A DNA stretch of 64,000 nt from Alphaproteobacteria bacterium (GCA_002401965.1 NVUR01000003.1:51738-115737); one strand, 5' to 3'; shown: positions 8,719 through 18,610, numbered from the stretch's first letter. Program-made: numbers and translations. The notes: generated by a model from the sequence alone, not told the origin.

Positions 8719-10344
8719 TTATGCGGTTTTTGCCAATTTATTATCCAGTGCATCGCGAATTAGGGTGACTGTTTTATCCGTTCCATAAAGCGCAATGAAA
8801 GAGCCAAAGCGTGGACCTTGATCTTGCCCTAGCAATATTTGGTAGAGTGCCTGAAACCAAGTGCGAAGCTCGTTCTTCTCATAGCCATTTTCTTTACCTG
8901 CTGCAAAAACGGCGGTCATATAGTCTTCGGCGGTTAGTCCGCTTTCCATGTTGCTTAGAGTATCGGCCAGCGCGGATAGAGCAGTGTTCTCACGATCATC
9001 TGCGGCGCGGTATGATTTTTTGGGTAAGACAAAGTCCTTATAATATTGAATGGCATAATCAACCAAGCGATCAAGGAAGGGCGCATTTTCAGGTGTGGCA
9101 TCAGGTGCATATTTCTGAATAAAGCCCCAGAGCGTTGCTGCGTCATCCGTATTGGCGGCGTTCACAAGGTTTAGTAGTAGAGCAAACGAAATTGGCGTAT
9201 GTTGCGTTGCTGGTACTTCGCCATGGTGGATATACCATGTAGGGTTGTCCAGTTTTTTTGCGGGTTCTTGCTCGTTGAGTTTCTCTGCAAAGGTGATGTA
9301 TTCATCAACAGCTTTCGGGATGATGTCGAAATAAAGCTTCTTCGCTGAAGTCGGGCGTTGGAATAGATAATAGGCCAGACTTTCTTGTGGCGCATAGGTT
9401 AGCCACTCTTCCAGACTAAGGCCATTTCCTTTGGATTTGGATATTTTTTCGCCTTTCTCATCAAGGAACATTTCATAGTGGAAGCCTGCTATATTCGGCT
9501 TACCAAGGATTTTCAGGATTTTCTTGGAGATATCGGCAGAGCTTTTCAGGTCTTTACCGCTCATCTCGTAATCAACATCCAGAGCATGCCAGCGCAGCGC
9601 CCAATCTGCGCGCCATTGCGCTTTGACTTTTCCGCCTGTGACTTTTTGGATGATACGTGTGCCGTCAACATCTTCGAAACAAATAGTATCGTTTTCATTG
9701 TCAATTTCAAGAATAGGCACTTGTAATACAGCTCCTGTTGAAGGTGAAATTGGTAAGAAAGGTGAGTAGCTTGCGGCGCGTTCTTCGCCTAATATAGGAA
9801 GGACGGCGTGCTTGATATAGTCATGATGTTTTAGCATCAAAAGCAGCGTTTCATCGAAGTCACCCGACTTATAACACGCGCTCGCAGATTTGAATTCATA
9901 ATCGAAACCTGCATCATCTAGGAATTCACACAGCGCCGCATTATTGTGATGGGCGTAGCTTGGGTGATCTGTGCCAAATGGGTTAGGCACGAGGCTTAAC
10001 GGTTGCCCTAAATGCTCTGTCAGCATCTCTTGTTGCGGTACATTGGTGGGCACTTTACGCAGGCCATCCATATCATCGGAAAAACAAATCAGCTTGGTCG
10101 GGATTTCAGGGTGTAGGGCTTCAAAGGCTTGCTGTACCATGGCGGTACGGCAAACTTCGGCGAAAGTTCCGATATGCGGCAGACCGGAGGGGCCATATCC
10201 TGTTTCAAATAACACATAGCCTTTTTCAGGTGTCTGTACCTGTCCGCGACCTATGGCACGCAAGCGTTTCACCACGGCTTTAGCCTCTTCAAATGCCCAT
10301 GTACGGTTCTTTATGGCGATCTCTGCGGTGATGTCGTTTGTCAT
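8719..10344 (-). CDS. lysS: class I lysyl-tRNA synthetase
   Basis: A 541-residue cytoplasmic enzyme that charges tRNA-Lys. It belongs to the class I (archaeal-type, LysRS1) family, not the class II LysS/LysU type. It has the Rossmann-fold HIGH variant HIGT at about residues 57-60 ('GYGPSGLPHIGT') and KISKSKGN as the KMSKS loop near residue 300. LysRS1 is known from archaea, alphaproteobacteria and spirochaetes. The ATG is preceded by an AAGGAT site. It lies 53 bp downstream of a SemiSWEET-like gene and, beyond that, an IS66-disrupted gene, so an ancestral operon leading into this essential gene has been broken (see findings). Confidence 0.95.
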   Translation of the reverse strand: MTNDITAEIAIKNRTWAFEEAKAVVKRLRAIGRGQVQTPEKGYVLFETGYGPSGLPHIGTFAEVCRTAMVQQAFEALHPEIPTKLICFSDDMDGLRKVPTNVPQQEMLTEHLGQPLSLVPNPFGTDHPSYAHHNNAALCEFLDDAGFDYEFKSASACYKSGDFDETLLLMLKHHDYIKHAVLPILGEERAASYSPFLPISPSTGAVLQVPILEIDNENDTICFEDVDGTRIIQKVTGGKVKAQWRADWALRWHALDVDYEMSGKDLKSSADISKKILKILGKPNIAGFHYEMFLDEKGEKISKSKGNGLSLEEWLTYAPQESLAYYLFQRPTSAKKLYFDIIPKAVDEYITFAEKLNEQEPAKKLDNPTWYIHHGEVPATQHTPISFALLLNLVNAANTDDAATLWGFIQKYAPDATPENAPFLDRLVDYAIQYYKDFVLPKKSYRAADDRENTALSALADTLSNMESGLTAEDYMTAVFAAGKENGYEKNELRTWFQALYQILLGQDQGPRFGSFIALYGTDKTVTLIRDALDNKLAKTA

Positions 10345-10397
10345 TTTTCATATCCTTATTTCAAGGCATAAAGAAATAGCAGAGAACGTAGCGGTTT

Positions 10398-10682
10398 TCA
10401 AAGGGGATTTGTCGGTTCTTTATATTTTCTGCGCTTATAGAGCGTGATGCCGATGATGAAGGTGACAAAAAATACATTTACGGCGTTCACGGCAGAGAGT
10501 TTGAAATCGTTTAATGTGTAGATACCATAAAGTAAACTGACTATAGAAGTGTAGTTCCAAATAAACCATGTTGGCAGGGATATATCGTCGCATGTTGATG
10601 TGCTGCGCCATAGTTTTAAGGCTTGCGGCATATATGAAATGGTAACAATAATACCAACTGTGGAATATAAATAATCGATCAT
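10398..10682 (-). CDS. SemiSWEET-like PQ-loop transporter
   Basis: A 94-residue protein with three predicted transmembrane helices and the PQ motif in 'ISYMPQALKLW' in the first helix, the layout of bacterial SemiSWEETs. These half-transporters dimerise to carry sugars or related small solutes; the substrate here cannot be read from sequence. A second helix contains 'WFIWNYTSIVSLLYGIY', with the Trp/Asn pair typical of the family. It begins 12 bp after the stop of the disrupted gene and ends 53 bp before lysS. Confidence 0.75.
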   Translation of the reverse strand: MIDYLYSTVGIIVTISYMPQALKLWRSTSTCDDISLPTWFIWNYTSIVSLLYGIYTLNDFKLSAVNAVNVFFVTFIIGITLYKRRKYKEPTNPL

Positions 10683-10845
10683 GTGTTATTTTTTCTAAAA
10701 TAGTATTTCATCATCTGTATTATCGTTTGATTGTGATTGATCTGCTATTTTCTTTTGTGGTGCTTCTAATAATTTCTTTTTTTCTTTTGCTATAAGGAAT
10801 GGTGTGTATTCTTCAGCATTTTTCATCATTCCTAGAATATCAATG

Positions 10846-10853
10846 ACTTTATC
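10846..10853. repeat. IS66 target-site duplication, left copy
   Basis: ACTTTATC, directly before the left inverted repeat; identical to the copy at 13083-13090. Confidence 0.95.
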
Positions 10854-10947
10854 GTAAGCGTCTGGTGTCGGGCGCCTTATGGGTATGAACTGAATTTGTT
10901 ATGCTTTTCTCCGATGTTGAGATTATTGAGATGAAAGGCGTAGTGCT

Positions 10948-11118
10948 ATGGAATTTATTGGTATTGAGACGGATGAGGATGTGCGTCGGGGTGCGCTTGA
11001 GCAATCTTTGGGGGCGTGCAGCATTTCTGTAACGCTTCAAAACGGCAACAGAATAGAAATTACAGGTGATGTATCCGGCGCGGCGGTTGGTGAAATTGTA
11101 CGGGCGGCGGCGGCATGA
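10948..11118 (+). CDS. tnpA: IS66 accessory protein TnpA-like (short)
   Basis: A 56-residue ORF missing from the supplied track. It begins at ATG 10948 after a plausible GAAAGG site and its stop overlaps the tnpB start (ATGA), as in IS66 tnpA-tnpB pairs. The protein ends 'VSGAAVGEIVRAAAA', the usual end of short IS66 TnpA proteins. It lacks the longer N-terminal helix-turn-helix part of full-length TnpA (often over 100 aa), so it is either a short subtype or a naturally reduced form. Confidence 0.7.
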   Translation: MEFIGIETDEDVRRGALEQSLGACSISVTLQNGNRIEITGDVSGAAVGEIVRAAAA

Positions 11119-11465
11119 TTTCTGTACCTTCAAACACAAAAATTTGGCTGGCCGCTGGCGTGACCGATATGCGCAAAGGCTTTAATGGGCTGTCTGCCCT
11201 GACGCAGGAGATATTGGATAAAGATCCGTATAGCGGTCATATTTTTGTCTTTCGCGGCCGCCAAGGGGATTTACTGAAGATGATCTGGTGGGATGGAAAT
11301 GGCGCATGTTTGTTTACGAAGCGGCTTGAGCTGGGGAAATTTGTATGGCCTTTGTCGAAGGAACGCTGCACCATTCATTTGCGTCAGGCTCAATTATCGA
11401 TGCTGCTTGAGGGCATAGATTGGCGGGTTTTGAAGGACACGATGCGTCCGCTAAAAGCCGCATAA
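11115..11465 (+). CDS. tnpB: IS66 accessory protein TnpB
   Basis: A 116-residue protein of the IS66 Orf2 family. Diagnostic stretches are 'TDMRKGFNGLSALTQ', 'VFRGRQGDLLKMIWWDGNG' and 'FVWPL'. TnpB is needed with TnpA and TnpC for transposition of many IS66 elements, although its biochemical role is unresolved. It is translationally coupled to tnpA and followed 62 bp later by tnpC. Confidence 0.95.
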   Translation: MISVPSNTKIWLAAGVTDMRKGFNGLSALTQEILDKDPYSGHIFVFRGRQGDLLKMIWWDGNGACLFTKRLELGKFVWPLSKERCTIHLRQAQLSMLLEGIDWRVLKDTMRPLKAA

Positions 11466-11527
11466 AATATGGTATTTTAACAGAATTTCACTGCCTTTCA
11501 AAATAAGCTTATGCTATACTCACAGCC

Positions 11528-13042
11528 ATGTTAAACAAACCTACGCCTCTCCCTTCCGAGCTATCAAGTGCGCATGATTTAATCACGGCGCAAGGGCATG
11601 AAATTCATAATCAAAGCATCCTGATAGAGAAGTTGAAAGCGCAGCTTTCCGGTATGCAGCGCCACCGTTTCGGGCAATCTTCGGAGAAGCTGAATCAGAT
11701 TGAAATGAGCCTTGAAAATACGGAGATTGAAGCGCAAAGCGCATCATCAGAACCAAACGTGAAGCCGGCAGAAGACACCAAAGACAAACCTAAACGCAAA
11801 GCTCTGCCTGAACATCTTGAGCGCATTGATGATGTTGTTCCAATCGCCGTTTCCTGTTGCCGTGAGTGCGGTGGGCACCTTCGTCCCTTATCCGAAAGCA
11901 TCACAGAAGAGCTGGATTATGTGCCGTCTCGTTTTGTGGTTAAGCGCATCGTGCGCCCGAAACTATCCTGCCGCACTTGCGAAACCATCCATCAAGCGCC
12001 GATGCCGCCCCGCCCGATTGAGCGCGGTAGGCCGAGCGCAGGATTGATCGCCCATGTTCTTATTTCTAAATATTGCGATCATCTGCCGCTCTATCGCCAA
12101 TCACAGATTTATGCGCGCGAGGAGATTGATCTATCCCGCTCCACTTTGGCCGGATGGGTAGCGCAAAGTGCGCAATTATTAGAGCCACTCGCGGACGCCA
12201 TCGGCAAACATGTGATGGAGGGAAGCGCTATCTTTGCGGACGATACAACCATCCCTTGCCAAGCGCCGGGTAAGGGCAAAACCAAGACGGCGCGGATATG
12301 GATCTATGTCAGGGATGAGCGCGGATTTGGCGGCCAGAGCGCCCCCGCGGCCTATTACAAATATTCCCCCACCCGTGATAGCGCCCAACCATCGCGGCAT
12401 CTGGCGGGTTTTAACGGCTTTATGCATGCGGATGGCTATGCCGGATATAACGCGGCAATTGCTGATAATGACATCACGCTTGTTGCCTGTATGGCGCATG
12501 TGCGGCGTAAGTTTTTTGATATTTATAAGGCGAGCAAATCGCCATTGGCGCAAGAGGCAATCGCACGCATAACAGCGCTTTACGAGATCGAAAAAGAAAT
12601 CAAAGGACGCCCGCCCGATGCAAGGGCAGCCGAAAGACAAGAACGCGCAAAACCCTTGTTGGAAGAGTTTGAGACATGGTTAACGCAGGTGCTTCAAACG
12701 GTTTCCGGAAAAACACCCTTTGCGAGCGCGGTGCGTTATGCTTTGCGGCGGATGGAAGGTTTGCAGGTTTATCTGGCGGATGGCCGCCTCGAAATCGACA
12801 ACAACACCGCAGAACGCGCCATGCGGCCAATAGCGCTTGGTCGGAAAAATTACATGTTCGTAGGCTCAGATGCAGGCGGAAAATCCGCGGCTATCCTCTA
12901 TACCTTGATCGAAACCGCAAAGCTCAATGGTGTAAACCCACAAGAATGGCTCACCAATGTCCTAAACCGCATCCCAGAGCACAAAATTAACCGCGTAGCT
13001 GAGCTCGCACCATGGAACCACAATCCGCCGACAAAGGCATAA
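11528..13042 (+). CDS. tnpC: IS66 transposase TnpC
   Basis: A 504-residue DDE transposase of the IS66 family. From the N-terminus: a leucine-zipper-like helix ('[12 protein letters not shown]'), a zinc-binding Cys set ('CCRECGG' and 'CRTCETI'), and a catalytic core. In the core, the Asp of 'IFADDTTI', the Asp of '[10 protein letters not shown]' and the Glu of '[10 protein letters not shown]' fit the DDE triad. The C-terminus keeps '[20 protein letters not shown]'. The frame is intact and the ATG is well defined. The large minus-strand ORFs lying on top of it are shadows. Confidence 0.97.
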   Translation: MLNKPTPLPSELSSAHDLITAQGHEIHNQSILIEKLKAQLSGMQRHRFGQSSEKLNQIEMSLENTEIEAQSASSEPNVKPAEDTKDKPKRKALPEHLERIDDVVPIAVSCCRECGGHLRPLSESITEELDYVPSRFVVKRIVRPKLSCRTCETIHQAPMPPRPIERGRPSAGLIAHVLISKYCDHLPLYRQSQIYAREEIDLSRSTLAGWVAQSAQLLEPLADAIGKHVMEGSAIFADDTTIPCQAPGKGKTKTARIWIYVRDERGFGGQSAPAAYYKYSPTRDSAQPSRHLAGFNGFMHADGYAGYNAAIADNDITLVACMAHVRRKFFDIYKASKSPLAQEAIARITALYEIEKEIKGRPPDARAAERQERAKPLLEEFETWLTQVLQTVSGKTPFASAVRYALRRMEGLQVYLADGRLEIDNNTAERAMRPIALGRKNYMFVGSDAGGKSAAILYTLIETAKLNGVNPQEWLTNVLNRIPEHKINRVAELAPWNHNPPTKA

Positions 13043-13082
13043 ATCTATGCCATCCGCAAGGCGACCAACACCGGACGTTTAC

Positions 13083-13090
13083 ACTTTATC
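13083..13090. repeat. IS66 target-site duplication, right copy
   Basis: ACTTTATC, directly after the right inverted repeat; identical to the copy at 10846-10853. Confidence 0.95.
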
Positions 13091-13767
13091 TGCACATGAG
13101 GTCGCATCTTTTTTCAAGGATATGTACAAAGACCCTAGCATTTCTGCTGGTGTTTTGTCTTTATCTACTGATGCCGCAAAATTATTTAATTTATTGAAAA
13201 GGTCATTCCTTTTTAAGTCAGTTAAATCGAGCTTATTGAGATCTTTACGAATTATATCAAGATGATGATGTATTTTTGTGCGTATGGCAGGGGTTAATAC
13301 GTAGGAGGGATTTAGGTGTGATTTTTGTTTTTTAGCTAGTTTTAGTTTTGATTCCATTACTTTTAGTTCAATTGCTCTTTTTGCAAAGCTGTTATTGTAG
13401 AGCATTTCATTATCATCAATACCAAGAGAGATGCCATTAATGTTACAGAATGCGATTATGCGGCTAATATAGATATCATCATCAGAGGTTTTGTTTCCAT
13501 ATTCGTTTACTACCAAGGCGTTTTATTTTACCCATGGTTCAAATAAAGCTAGGGCATCTTCTGGATCATCTGGCAATGATAATAAAAACTCTTGTTCGGA
13601 TAGCAGTTGTTCAGATTCTGACATATTAATTTCCTGTGATTTTAAGATTGCGAGCATTTTAGCAGTTTACTATTGAGAACAGAAGGGAAGCATTACCGTT
13701 TCCAATTGGCAATGTGGATAAAAGGTTATCCGTTTATTTTCTTGATGTTTTGCTATATATATTTTTC

Positions 13768-15828
13768 ATGAAAGCCATGATCCCAAATAATGACAGGCCA
13801 TTGATGGGCGAGGCGGAGTTTGATCGCTCTAACCCGTTTCGCATTGAGTCTGATTTTACACCAGCAGGGGATCAGCCTTTGGCGATTAAAACGCTGACCG
13901 AGGGCTTGCGCGATGGGCTGACGGATCAGGTTTTGCTTGGCGTGACGGGGTCGGGTAAGACGTTCACTATGGCGCATATTATTCAGGAGCTGCAACGTCC
14001 TGCGCTTATCCTTGCGCCGAATAAAACCCTCGCCGCTCAGCTTTATGGGGAGTTCAAAACATTTTTCCCCGATAATGCGGTGGAGTATTTCGTATCCTAT
14101 TATGATTACTATCAGCCCGAGGCCTATGTCGCACGCAGTGATACCTTCATTGAAAAAGACTCCAGCATTAATGAACAGATAGACCGTATGCGCCACGCCG
14201 CCACCCGCTCATTGTTTGAGCGAAAGGATTGTATCATCGTCGCGTCGGTGTCGTGCATTTACGGTATCGGCAGTAAAGAAGATTATATGGCGATGGCGTT
14301 TCCATTGACCACAGGCCAGACCATAGAGCGCGAAACTTTGATCACGAAAATGGTTGAACTGCAATATACCCGCAATGATATCGCGTTTGAGCGTGGCACG
14401 TTTCGCGTACGCGGAGATACGGTTGAAATCTTTCCTGCCCATTTTGAGGATCGCGCATGGCGGTTCTCTTTGTTTGGGGATGAGCTGGAGCAAATCACCG
14501 AGTTTGATCCATTAACGGGTGAAAAATTTGAGGAGCTGGAGGGTGTACGTATTTTCGCGAACTCGCATTACATCACCCCTGGGCCAACGATCCAGCAAGC
14601 CATCGCCCAAATCAAAATCGATCTCGCCAGTCGTTTGGAATATTATGAGGTCGAGGGCAAGCTGCTGGAAGCGCAGAGGTTAGAGCAACGCACGAAGTTT
14701 GATCTCGAAATGTTGGCTGCGACTAATAGCTGTAAGGGGATCGAGAATTACTCGCGTTATTTAACGGGCCGTCCGGCGGGGGCTGCGCCACCAACATTGA
14801 TTGAGTATTTACCTGATGACGCGCTGATGTTTTTGGATGAAAGCCACGTGATGGTGCCGCAATTGCGCGGGATGTATAATGGTGACCGCGCGCGGAAAAC
14901 GACATTGGTGGAGCATGGTTTTCGCCTGCCTGCTGCGATAGATAACAGGCCGTTACAGTTCGAGGAATGGAACGCCCTGCGCAAGCAAACGGTGTACGTC
15001 TCTGCCACCCCGAATGCGTGGGAGCTGGAGCAATCGGGCGGTATCTCGGCAGAGCAAGTCGTACGCCCCACAGGCCTAATCGATCCGCCTGTTGAAATTC
15101 GCCCCACGGAAAATCAGGTTGATGATTTGATGCACGAATGCCATGAAATTGTGAAGCAGGGCGGGCGTATTCTGGTGACGACCCTGACCAAGAAAATGGC
15201 GGAGGCTTTAACCGAATATCTGGATGAGCATAATATAAAGGTGCGTTATCTGCACTCCGATGTTGATACATTGGATCGCATTGAAATCCTGCAAGAGCTG
15301 CGCGAGGGGGTGTTTGACGTGCTGGTCGGCATTAATTTGCTGCGTGAGGGGTTGGATATTCCTGAATGTATGCGCGTGTGTATTCTGGATGCGGATAAGG
15401 AGGGGTTCTTGCGCTCGCGTACCTCGCTGGTGCAGACCATCGGGCGTTGTGCGCGTAATATTGACGGCCGAGCAATCCTCTATGCCGATAAAATCACCGA
15501 CAGCATGCAATATGCGATTGACGAAACGCAGCGCCGCCGCGAAAAACAAATTGCCCATAACGAAGCCAATGGCATCACTCCGAAAAGCGTGAAGAAGGCG
15601 TTGTCTAATGCGTTCGATCATATGTATGGGCAAAAGAAGGTCGCAAAAGTGCATAGCCTGAATGATGATGCTTTAAGTGACTTCCTGCACAATCCCGCCA
15701 AAATGCGTAAGCATATTGATGGCTTGAAAAAACGTATGCTAAACGCGGCAGGGGATTTGGAATTTGAGGAAGCTGCGAGATTAAGGGATGAAATCAAGGT
15801 GCTTGAAGATCGGGCGTTGGGAGTATGA
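13768..15828 (+). CDS. uvrB: UvrABC excinuclease subunit B
   Basis: A 686-residue helicase-like subunit of nucleotide excision repair. UvrB is loaded by UvrA on damaged DNA and positions UvrC for incision. Visible motifs are Walker A 'GVTGSGKT', the beta-hairpin region '[11 protein letters not shown]', the 'DESHV' box, 'QTIGRCARN' (motif VI) and a C-terminal UVR domain ('[24 protein letters not shown]') that contacts UvrC. I start at ATG 13768; ATG 13777 is also possible and the track's GTG at 13714 adds an unlikely hydrophobic leader. It is divergent from the IS66-disrupted gene. uvrC lies 27 kb away in the window. Confidence 0.97.
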   Translation: MKAMIPNNDRPLMGEAEFDRSNPFRIESDFTPAGDQPLAIKTLTEGLRDGLTDQVLLGVTGSGKTFTMAHIIQELQRPALILAPNKTLAAQLYGEFKTFFPDNAVEYFVSYYDYYQPEAYVARSDTFIEKDSSINEQIDRMRHAATRSLFERKDCIIVASVSCIYGIGSKEDYMAMAFPLTTGQTIERETLITKMVELQYTRNDIAFERGTFRVRGDTVEIFPAHFEDRAWRFSLFGDELEQITEFDPLTGEKFEELEGVRIFANSHYITPGPTIQQAIAQIKIDLASRLEYYEVEGKLLEAQRLEQRTKFDLEMLAATNSCKGIENYSRYLTGRPAGAAPPTLIEYLPDDALMFLDESHVMVPQLRGMYNGDRARKTTLVEHGFRLPAAIDNRPLQFEEWNALRKQTVYVSATPNAWELEQSGGISAEQVVRPTGLIDPPVEIRPTENQVDDLMHECHEIVKQGGRILVTTLTKKMAEALTEYLDEHNIKVRYLHSDVDTLDRIEILQELREGVFDVLVGINLLREGLDIPECMRVCILDADKEGFLRSRTSLVQTIGRCARNIDGRAILYADKITDSMQYAIDETQRRREKQIAHNEANGITPKSVKKALSNAFDHMYGQKKVAKVHSLNDDALSDFLHNPAKMRKHIDGLKKRMLNAAGDLEFEEAARLRDEIKVLEDRALGV

Positions 15829-16301
15829 ATACTAAGGAAAGTTGTCACAGTTTGGTTTTTATAAAGCTTATTTTTTCCGCGGCATTAGCTTGTTTTTTAT
15901 TCGGTGCAATTATGCCAATAATTTTTGATCTTATTCTTGAGCAAACTATATCGTATTCATCAGTGAAATTTATGTTTAATCAGGGAGTATTTCTTTCTGT
16001 TTTTGGGTTGCTATTTTCTTTTCCTACACTGTTTGTTTTTGTATGGCCAGTGAGCTGTTTTCTTATTAGGCACAAACTCTCTAATTTTTTCGTTTGGCTT
16101 TTATTATATGTGTTGGCGGCTACTCTGACTCCTTTCCTTTATGCATATGTGCCTATTAAAATGAGTCTTAGCTCTACAATTACATTTATAAAGATTTTTG
16201 GTGCATGTGGCTTTTTTACAGTAATTATCATGTGGCTTATGATCTGGGGAAGACCCCGTGTGTCTGATTTTATAAGGCTGCATCGTGAGTTGGGTGATTA
16301 A
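15825..16301 (+). CDS. four-helix inner-membrane protein, unknown
   Basis: A 158-residue product with four strong hydrophobic helices (for example '[20 protein letters not shown]' and '[20 protein letters not shown]'). Its ATG overlaps the uvrB stop (ATGA), so it is translationally coupled to uvrB. I recognise no family. The coupling may reflect only a shared transcript. It is the first of a run of co-oriented orphan envelope genes. Confidence 0.65.
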   Translation: MNTKESCHSLVFIKLIFSAALACFLFGAIMPIIFDLILEQTISYSSVKFMFNQGVFLSVFGLLFSFPTLFVFVWPVSCFLIRHKLSNFFVWLLLYVLAATLTPFLYAYVPIKMSLSSTITFIKIFGACGFFTVIIMWLMIWGRPRVSDFIRLHRELGD

Positions 16302-16558
16302 ATACCTTTTTGATCGCTGAATAAACTCCTGTTTTTTTTATTCTTCAAGTCAATTTCAATCATTTTTCTGGTTACTTCGCCTTCGGTGTGGACGCATTTG
16401 AAATTTCTTTCGATTTATGCACAGGGTAATCTTTTGTTTTGAAACAGTTTTTTGCAATACATGTGCAAGTTTAGCATGTTGCACATATTGCCTATTCTTC
16501 GTCTGATCGGGTAAAATAGAATTTGTTATTTTAAACATCATAAAAGAAGGAGAGTTCA

Positions 16559-16867
16559 ATGAGGAAAAATGGTTTTTTCAGGCGGAATATAGGGGAGGCG
16601 CAAAGGATGAAAGAGGCGCGTGAAAGGGGTGATCCCGTATTGGGCGTAATCACGCGTGATGATGCTTTCGCGGTTTTAAATGATATCGAGACAGAGCTGT
16701 GCGCTCTTCAGGATATCACGGATATGCTGGATCATTTACCGTGTGAATATACGCCGCCAACATATTTGGGGTGCTGTATTACCGCGCATGTACGGGCGAT
16801 GCGCACGCGTTTTGATGCTGCGTGGGCGGTTATTATAAAGGGTGAGGCTCTCTCCTCGCGATCATAA
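16559..16867 (+). CDS. hypothetical protein
   Basis: A 102-residue soluble protein with an excellent ribosome site (AAGGAGAG, about 5 bp before ATG 16559). The basic N-terminus is followed by helical segments ('FAVLNDIETELCALQDITDML'). It has three Cys in the C-terminal half. No family recognised. A hairpin with a T-rich tail follows directly, making it a monocistronic unit. Confidence 0.6.
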   Translation: MRKNGFFRRNIGEAQRMKEARERGDPVLGVITRDDAFAVLNDIETELCALQDITDMLDHLPCEYTPPTYLGCCITAHVRAMRTRFDAAWAVIIKGEALSSRS

Positions 16868-16885
16868 CGTCCAAACTATAAATAA

Positions 16886-16915
16886 AAAACGCCAGTGTGG
16901 GTGCGTTTTACCGTC
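16886..16915 (+). terminator. putative Rho-independent terminator
   Basis: AAAACGC and GCGTTTT form a seven-base stem around a ten-base loop just after the 16559 gene; the T-tract is partly within the stem, so strength is moderate. Confidence 0.5.
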
Positions 16916-17035
16916 TCTTTTCTTTTTGTTGGACACTCCCACCAAGCATCACCTCCGCAAAAAATAATAAAACTATAGGAACGCATTATCATAGAATGTA
17001 TGGTAAGTTGCGATAACTTTGAAAGCAGGGGTAAG

Positions 17036-17398
17036 ATGTCAGAAGCATTTTTGAAAGCATTAAAGTGGTACATATTGGTTGGCTGTGCGATTATCGGGAC
17101 GTCGGCGTTTATTATCTCTGACAATACCGGATCAACCAAGCCTATGATTATTGGTGTCTTGGGGTATGGTGTGGTCTATATCATGTCGTATTTCTGGAAA
17201 GAGTTTCGTCAAAAATTATTGCTCTATAGTATTATTGTTTTTCTTGCCTTGTCTTTTCTATCGCCTAAAATTCCAATTTGGATGTATATATTTTTTAACT
17301 ATAACCCCGCTTCTTTTGATCCGTATTTTACTTGGGCGGCGACTGTTGGTGTTTTGGGAATCCCGATTATGACGTTCATTTTCAAAAAGTATGATTAA
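17036..17398 (+). CDS. four-helix membrane protein, unknown
   Basis: A 120-residue integral membrane protein starting at ATG 17036, which has a GGGGTAAG site; the track start at 17000 is less likely. Hydrophobic segments at about 8-26, 36-53, 60-78 and 98-115 fit four helices, with a basic C-terminus 'FKKYD'. I recognise no family. It stands alone between two terminator-like or promoter-like gaps. Confidence 0.6.
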   Translation: MSEAFLKALKWYILVGCAIIGTSAFIISDNTGSTKPMIIGVLGYGVVYIMSYFWKEFRQKLLLYSIIVFLALSFLSPKIPIWMYIFFNYNPASFDPYFTWAATVGVLGIPIMTFIFKKYD

Positions 17399-17549
17399 GA
17401 AAATAGGCGGAATGTCATCAGTTTTGAATATTTCTGTACAGGGCTATATTATTGTAGGGGAATGATTTTTCTGGTTTATTCATGCGTTGCAGCACAATAA
17501 AATATTCTGAAACTCGCGTGTATACTGTGTTTTATGCTATAATGAGGGT

Positions 17550-18200
17550 ATGAGACATGAACAAGTTAAGACTTGGTTTCTCATTCCGTTTGATTATTGT
17601 AAAGGCCAGGAGTTCCTTAGTAAGTTAATTTTGTGTACCAGTTTATTGGCCTTATCGGGGTGTTTAACCACCGGAAAATCGAAACCATTGGCGCCATCGC
17701 CGCCATCGGTCACAAGTGCTTCATTATCTGAGCAACAATCAAATCTCGCTTATCAGCCACATTATTTTTCTGCGCCGTTACGCATGGCCTTATTAAAGGC
17801 TGAGCAATCACCGGTTATTCAAGAGCATCTTAACTCTGGCGTTGTGCCGCTTTCCTTGAAAGGTAAGCGGGGTACGTCTTCTTCGTTTAAGAAATGCGGA
17901 ATAAAGGACAGGTTTGATCGCAAAGCGGTGCTTGCCTATGAATGGGGGCGCAGCCGTATGGCTTTGGATGTTGATGGTGTTAATCTGAGTGGTGGAAGCG
18001 AGCGGTCTGTACGTTTGGAATATAAAATAAAATTCCAGCCTGAAAAAACCAGAAAGCAACGTTGTCGTTATTCTTCGTCGTGGCAGGGGCTTATTGGCTC
18101 GGGCTATAACGAATTTTTTATACGCAAAGAGGATACCGTTTGGGGAGAGTTGAAAGACATTAAAAAGCAGACCATGCATTATGTTGATAGCATGTTTTAG
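17550..18200 (+). CDS. putative lipoprotein, unknown
   Basis: A 216-residue exported protein with lipobox LSGC. The Cys is residue 38, so the leader is unusually long unless a downstream non-ATG start is used; I found no better in-frame start. The mature part begins with a Pro/Ser-rich linker and has a C-terminal globular region with several Cys ('KKCGIKDRF', 'KQRCRYSSSW') and many basic residues. A TATAAT hexamer lies at 17538-17543, too close to the ATG for a normal leader. Family unknown. Confidence 0.6.
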   Translation: MRHEQVKTWFLIPFDYCKGQEFLSKLILCTSLLALSGCLTTGKSKPLAPSPPSVTSASLSEQQSNLAYQPHYFSAPLRMALLKAEQSPVIQEHLNSGVVPLSLKGKRGTSSSFKKCGIKDRFDRKAVLAYEWGRSRMALDVDGVNLSGGSERSVRLEYKIKFQPEKTRKQRCRYSSSWQGLIGSGYNEFFIRKEDTVWGELKDIKKQTMHYVDSMF

Positions 18201-18337
18201 CGGGTATGTTTATCTTGTGCTTTGTGGTGTTTGAAAAATGTCGCGTGCTATTATCATGAAAATATTGTAGTATTCTTTCGTAGTTCCTTTGCGTATCTCC
18301 CTTATAAAATTATCAACTAGAGGCGTTTGTATATTCT

Positions 18338-18610
18338 ATGCAATGTAATATTTGTAGTGTTTTATTCGTGTTACCTGTTTTTTTAATTGTCGGATGCTCT
18401 ACGGATTATGCGGCGCGTGATGGTGAACGCTTGGTTGTGCAGGAGAAAACAGCAGGCATTGAAAATGAACCAATTACACGCTTATCTTTTTTGCCCGCGC
18501 AGAATGTGTATGATGAAATTGAGGTCGTTATTTATCAAGATAATCACGCTTTGGCACAGATTATGCCTGCTTCTGGGGGTGATGTTTCTGCGGCAGAAAC
18601 CCTTGATTAA
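18338..18610 (+). CDS. small putative lipoprotein
   Basis: A 90-residue product whose N-terminus is a lipoprotein signal: hydrophobic 'VLFVLPVFLIVGC' with the lipobox IVGC and Cys at residue 20. The mature 70 residues are acidic with no known domain. No strong ribosome site is visible before ATG 18338. It lies between two other lipoprotein genes on the same strand. Confidence 0.55.
   Translation: MQCNICSVLFVLPVFLIVGCSTDYAARDGERLVVQEKTAGIENEPITRLSFLPAQNVYDEIEVVIYQDNHALAQIMPASGGDVSAAETLD

Larger units (their letters stand above)
10854..13082 (+). mobile_element. complete IS66-family insertion sequence
   Basis: The 2229-bp element is bounded by imperfect terminal inverted repeats beginning GTAAGCGTCTGGTGTCGGGC at the left end and, read inward on the opposite strand, GTAAACGTCCGGTGTTGGTC at the right end. 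It is flanked by an identical 8-bp duplication (ACTTTATC), the size expected for IS66. It carries the full tnpA-tnpB-tnpC set in uninterrupted frames, so it is probably still functional. The perfect duplication indicates direct transposition here, probably recently. Its genes run opposite to the gene it interrupts. Confidence 0.96.
10695..13624 (-). pseudogene. orphan gene broken by an IS66 insertion and a nonsense codon
   Basis: Removing the IS66 element and one copy of its target duplication restores one minus-strand frame of 231 codons, from ATG 13624 to TAG at 10697-10695. The start has a good AGGAAA ribosome site. The 5' part is 13624-13083 and the 3' part 10845-10695; the junction reads ...CADKV|IDILGMM... 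across the duplicated ACTTTATC. In addition, codon 34 is TAA (13525-13523), in frame, between 'LFEPWVK' and 'NALVVNEYG'. The gene therefore carries two lesions. The encoded protein would be mainly helical and charged, with a Lys-rich C-terminus ('AKEKKKLLEAPQKK'). I do not recognise its family. Restart at TTG 13516 could yield a 145-residue fragment. Confidence 0.85.

Noticed and set aside
12179-12640. 153-residue minus-strand ORF inside tnpC
   Set aside because: Shadow of the IS66 transposase frame; no ribosome site or family.
14723-15271. 182-residue minus-strand ORF inside uvrB
   Set aside because: Shadow of uvrB; composition matches a reverse-complement artefact.
16356-16559. 67-residue minus-strand ORF before the 16559 gene
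   Set aside because: Basic, low-information sequence covering the promoter and ribosome site of the plus-strand gene.
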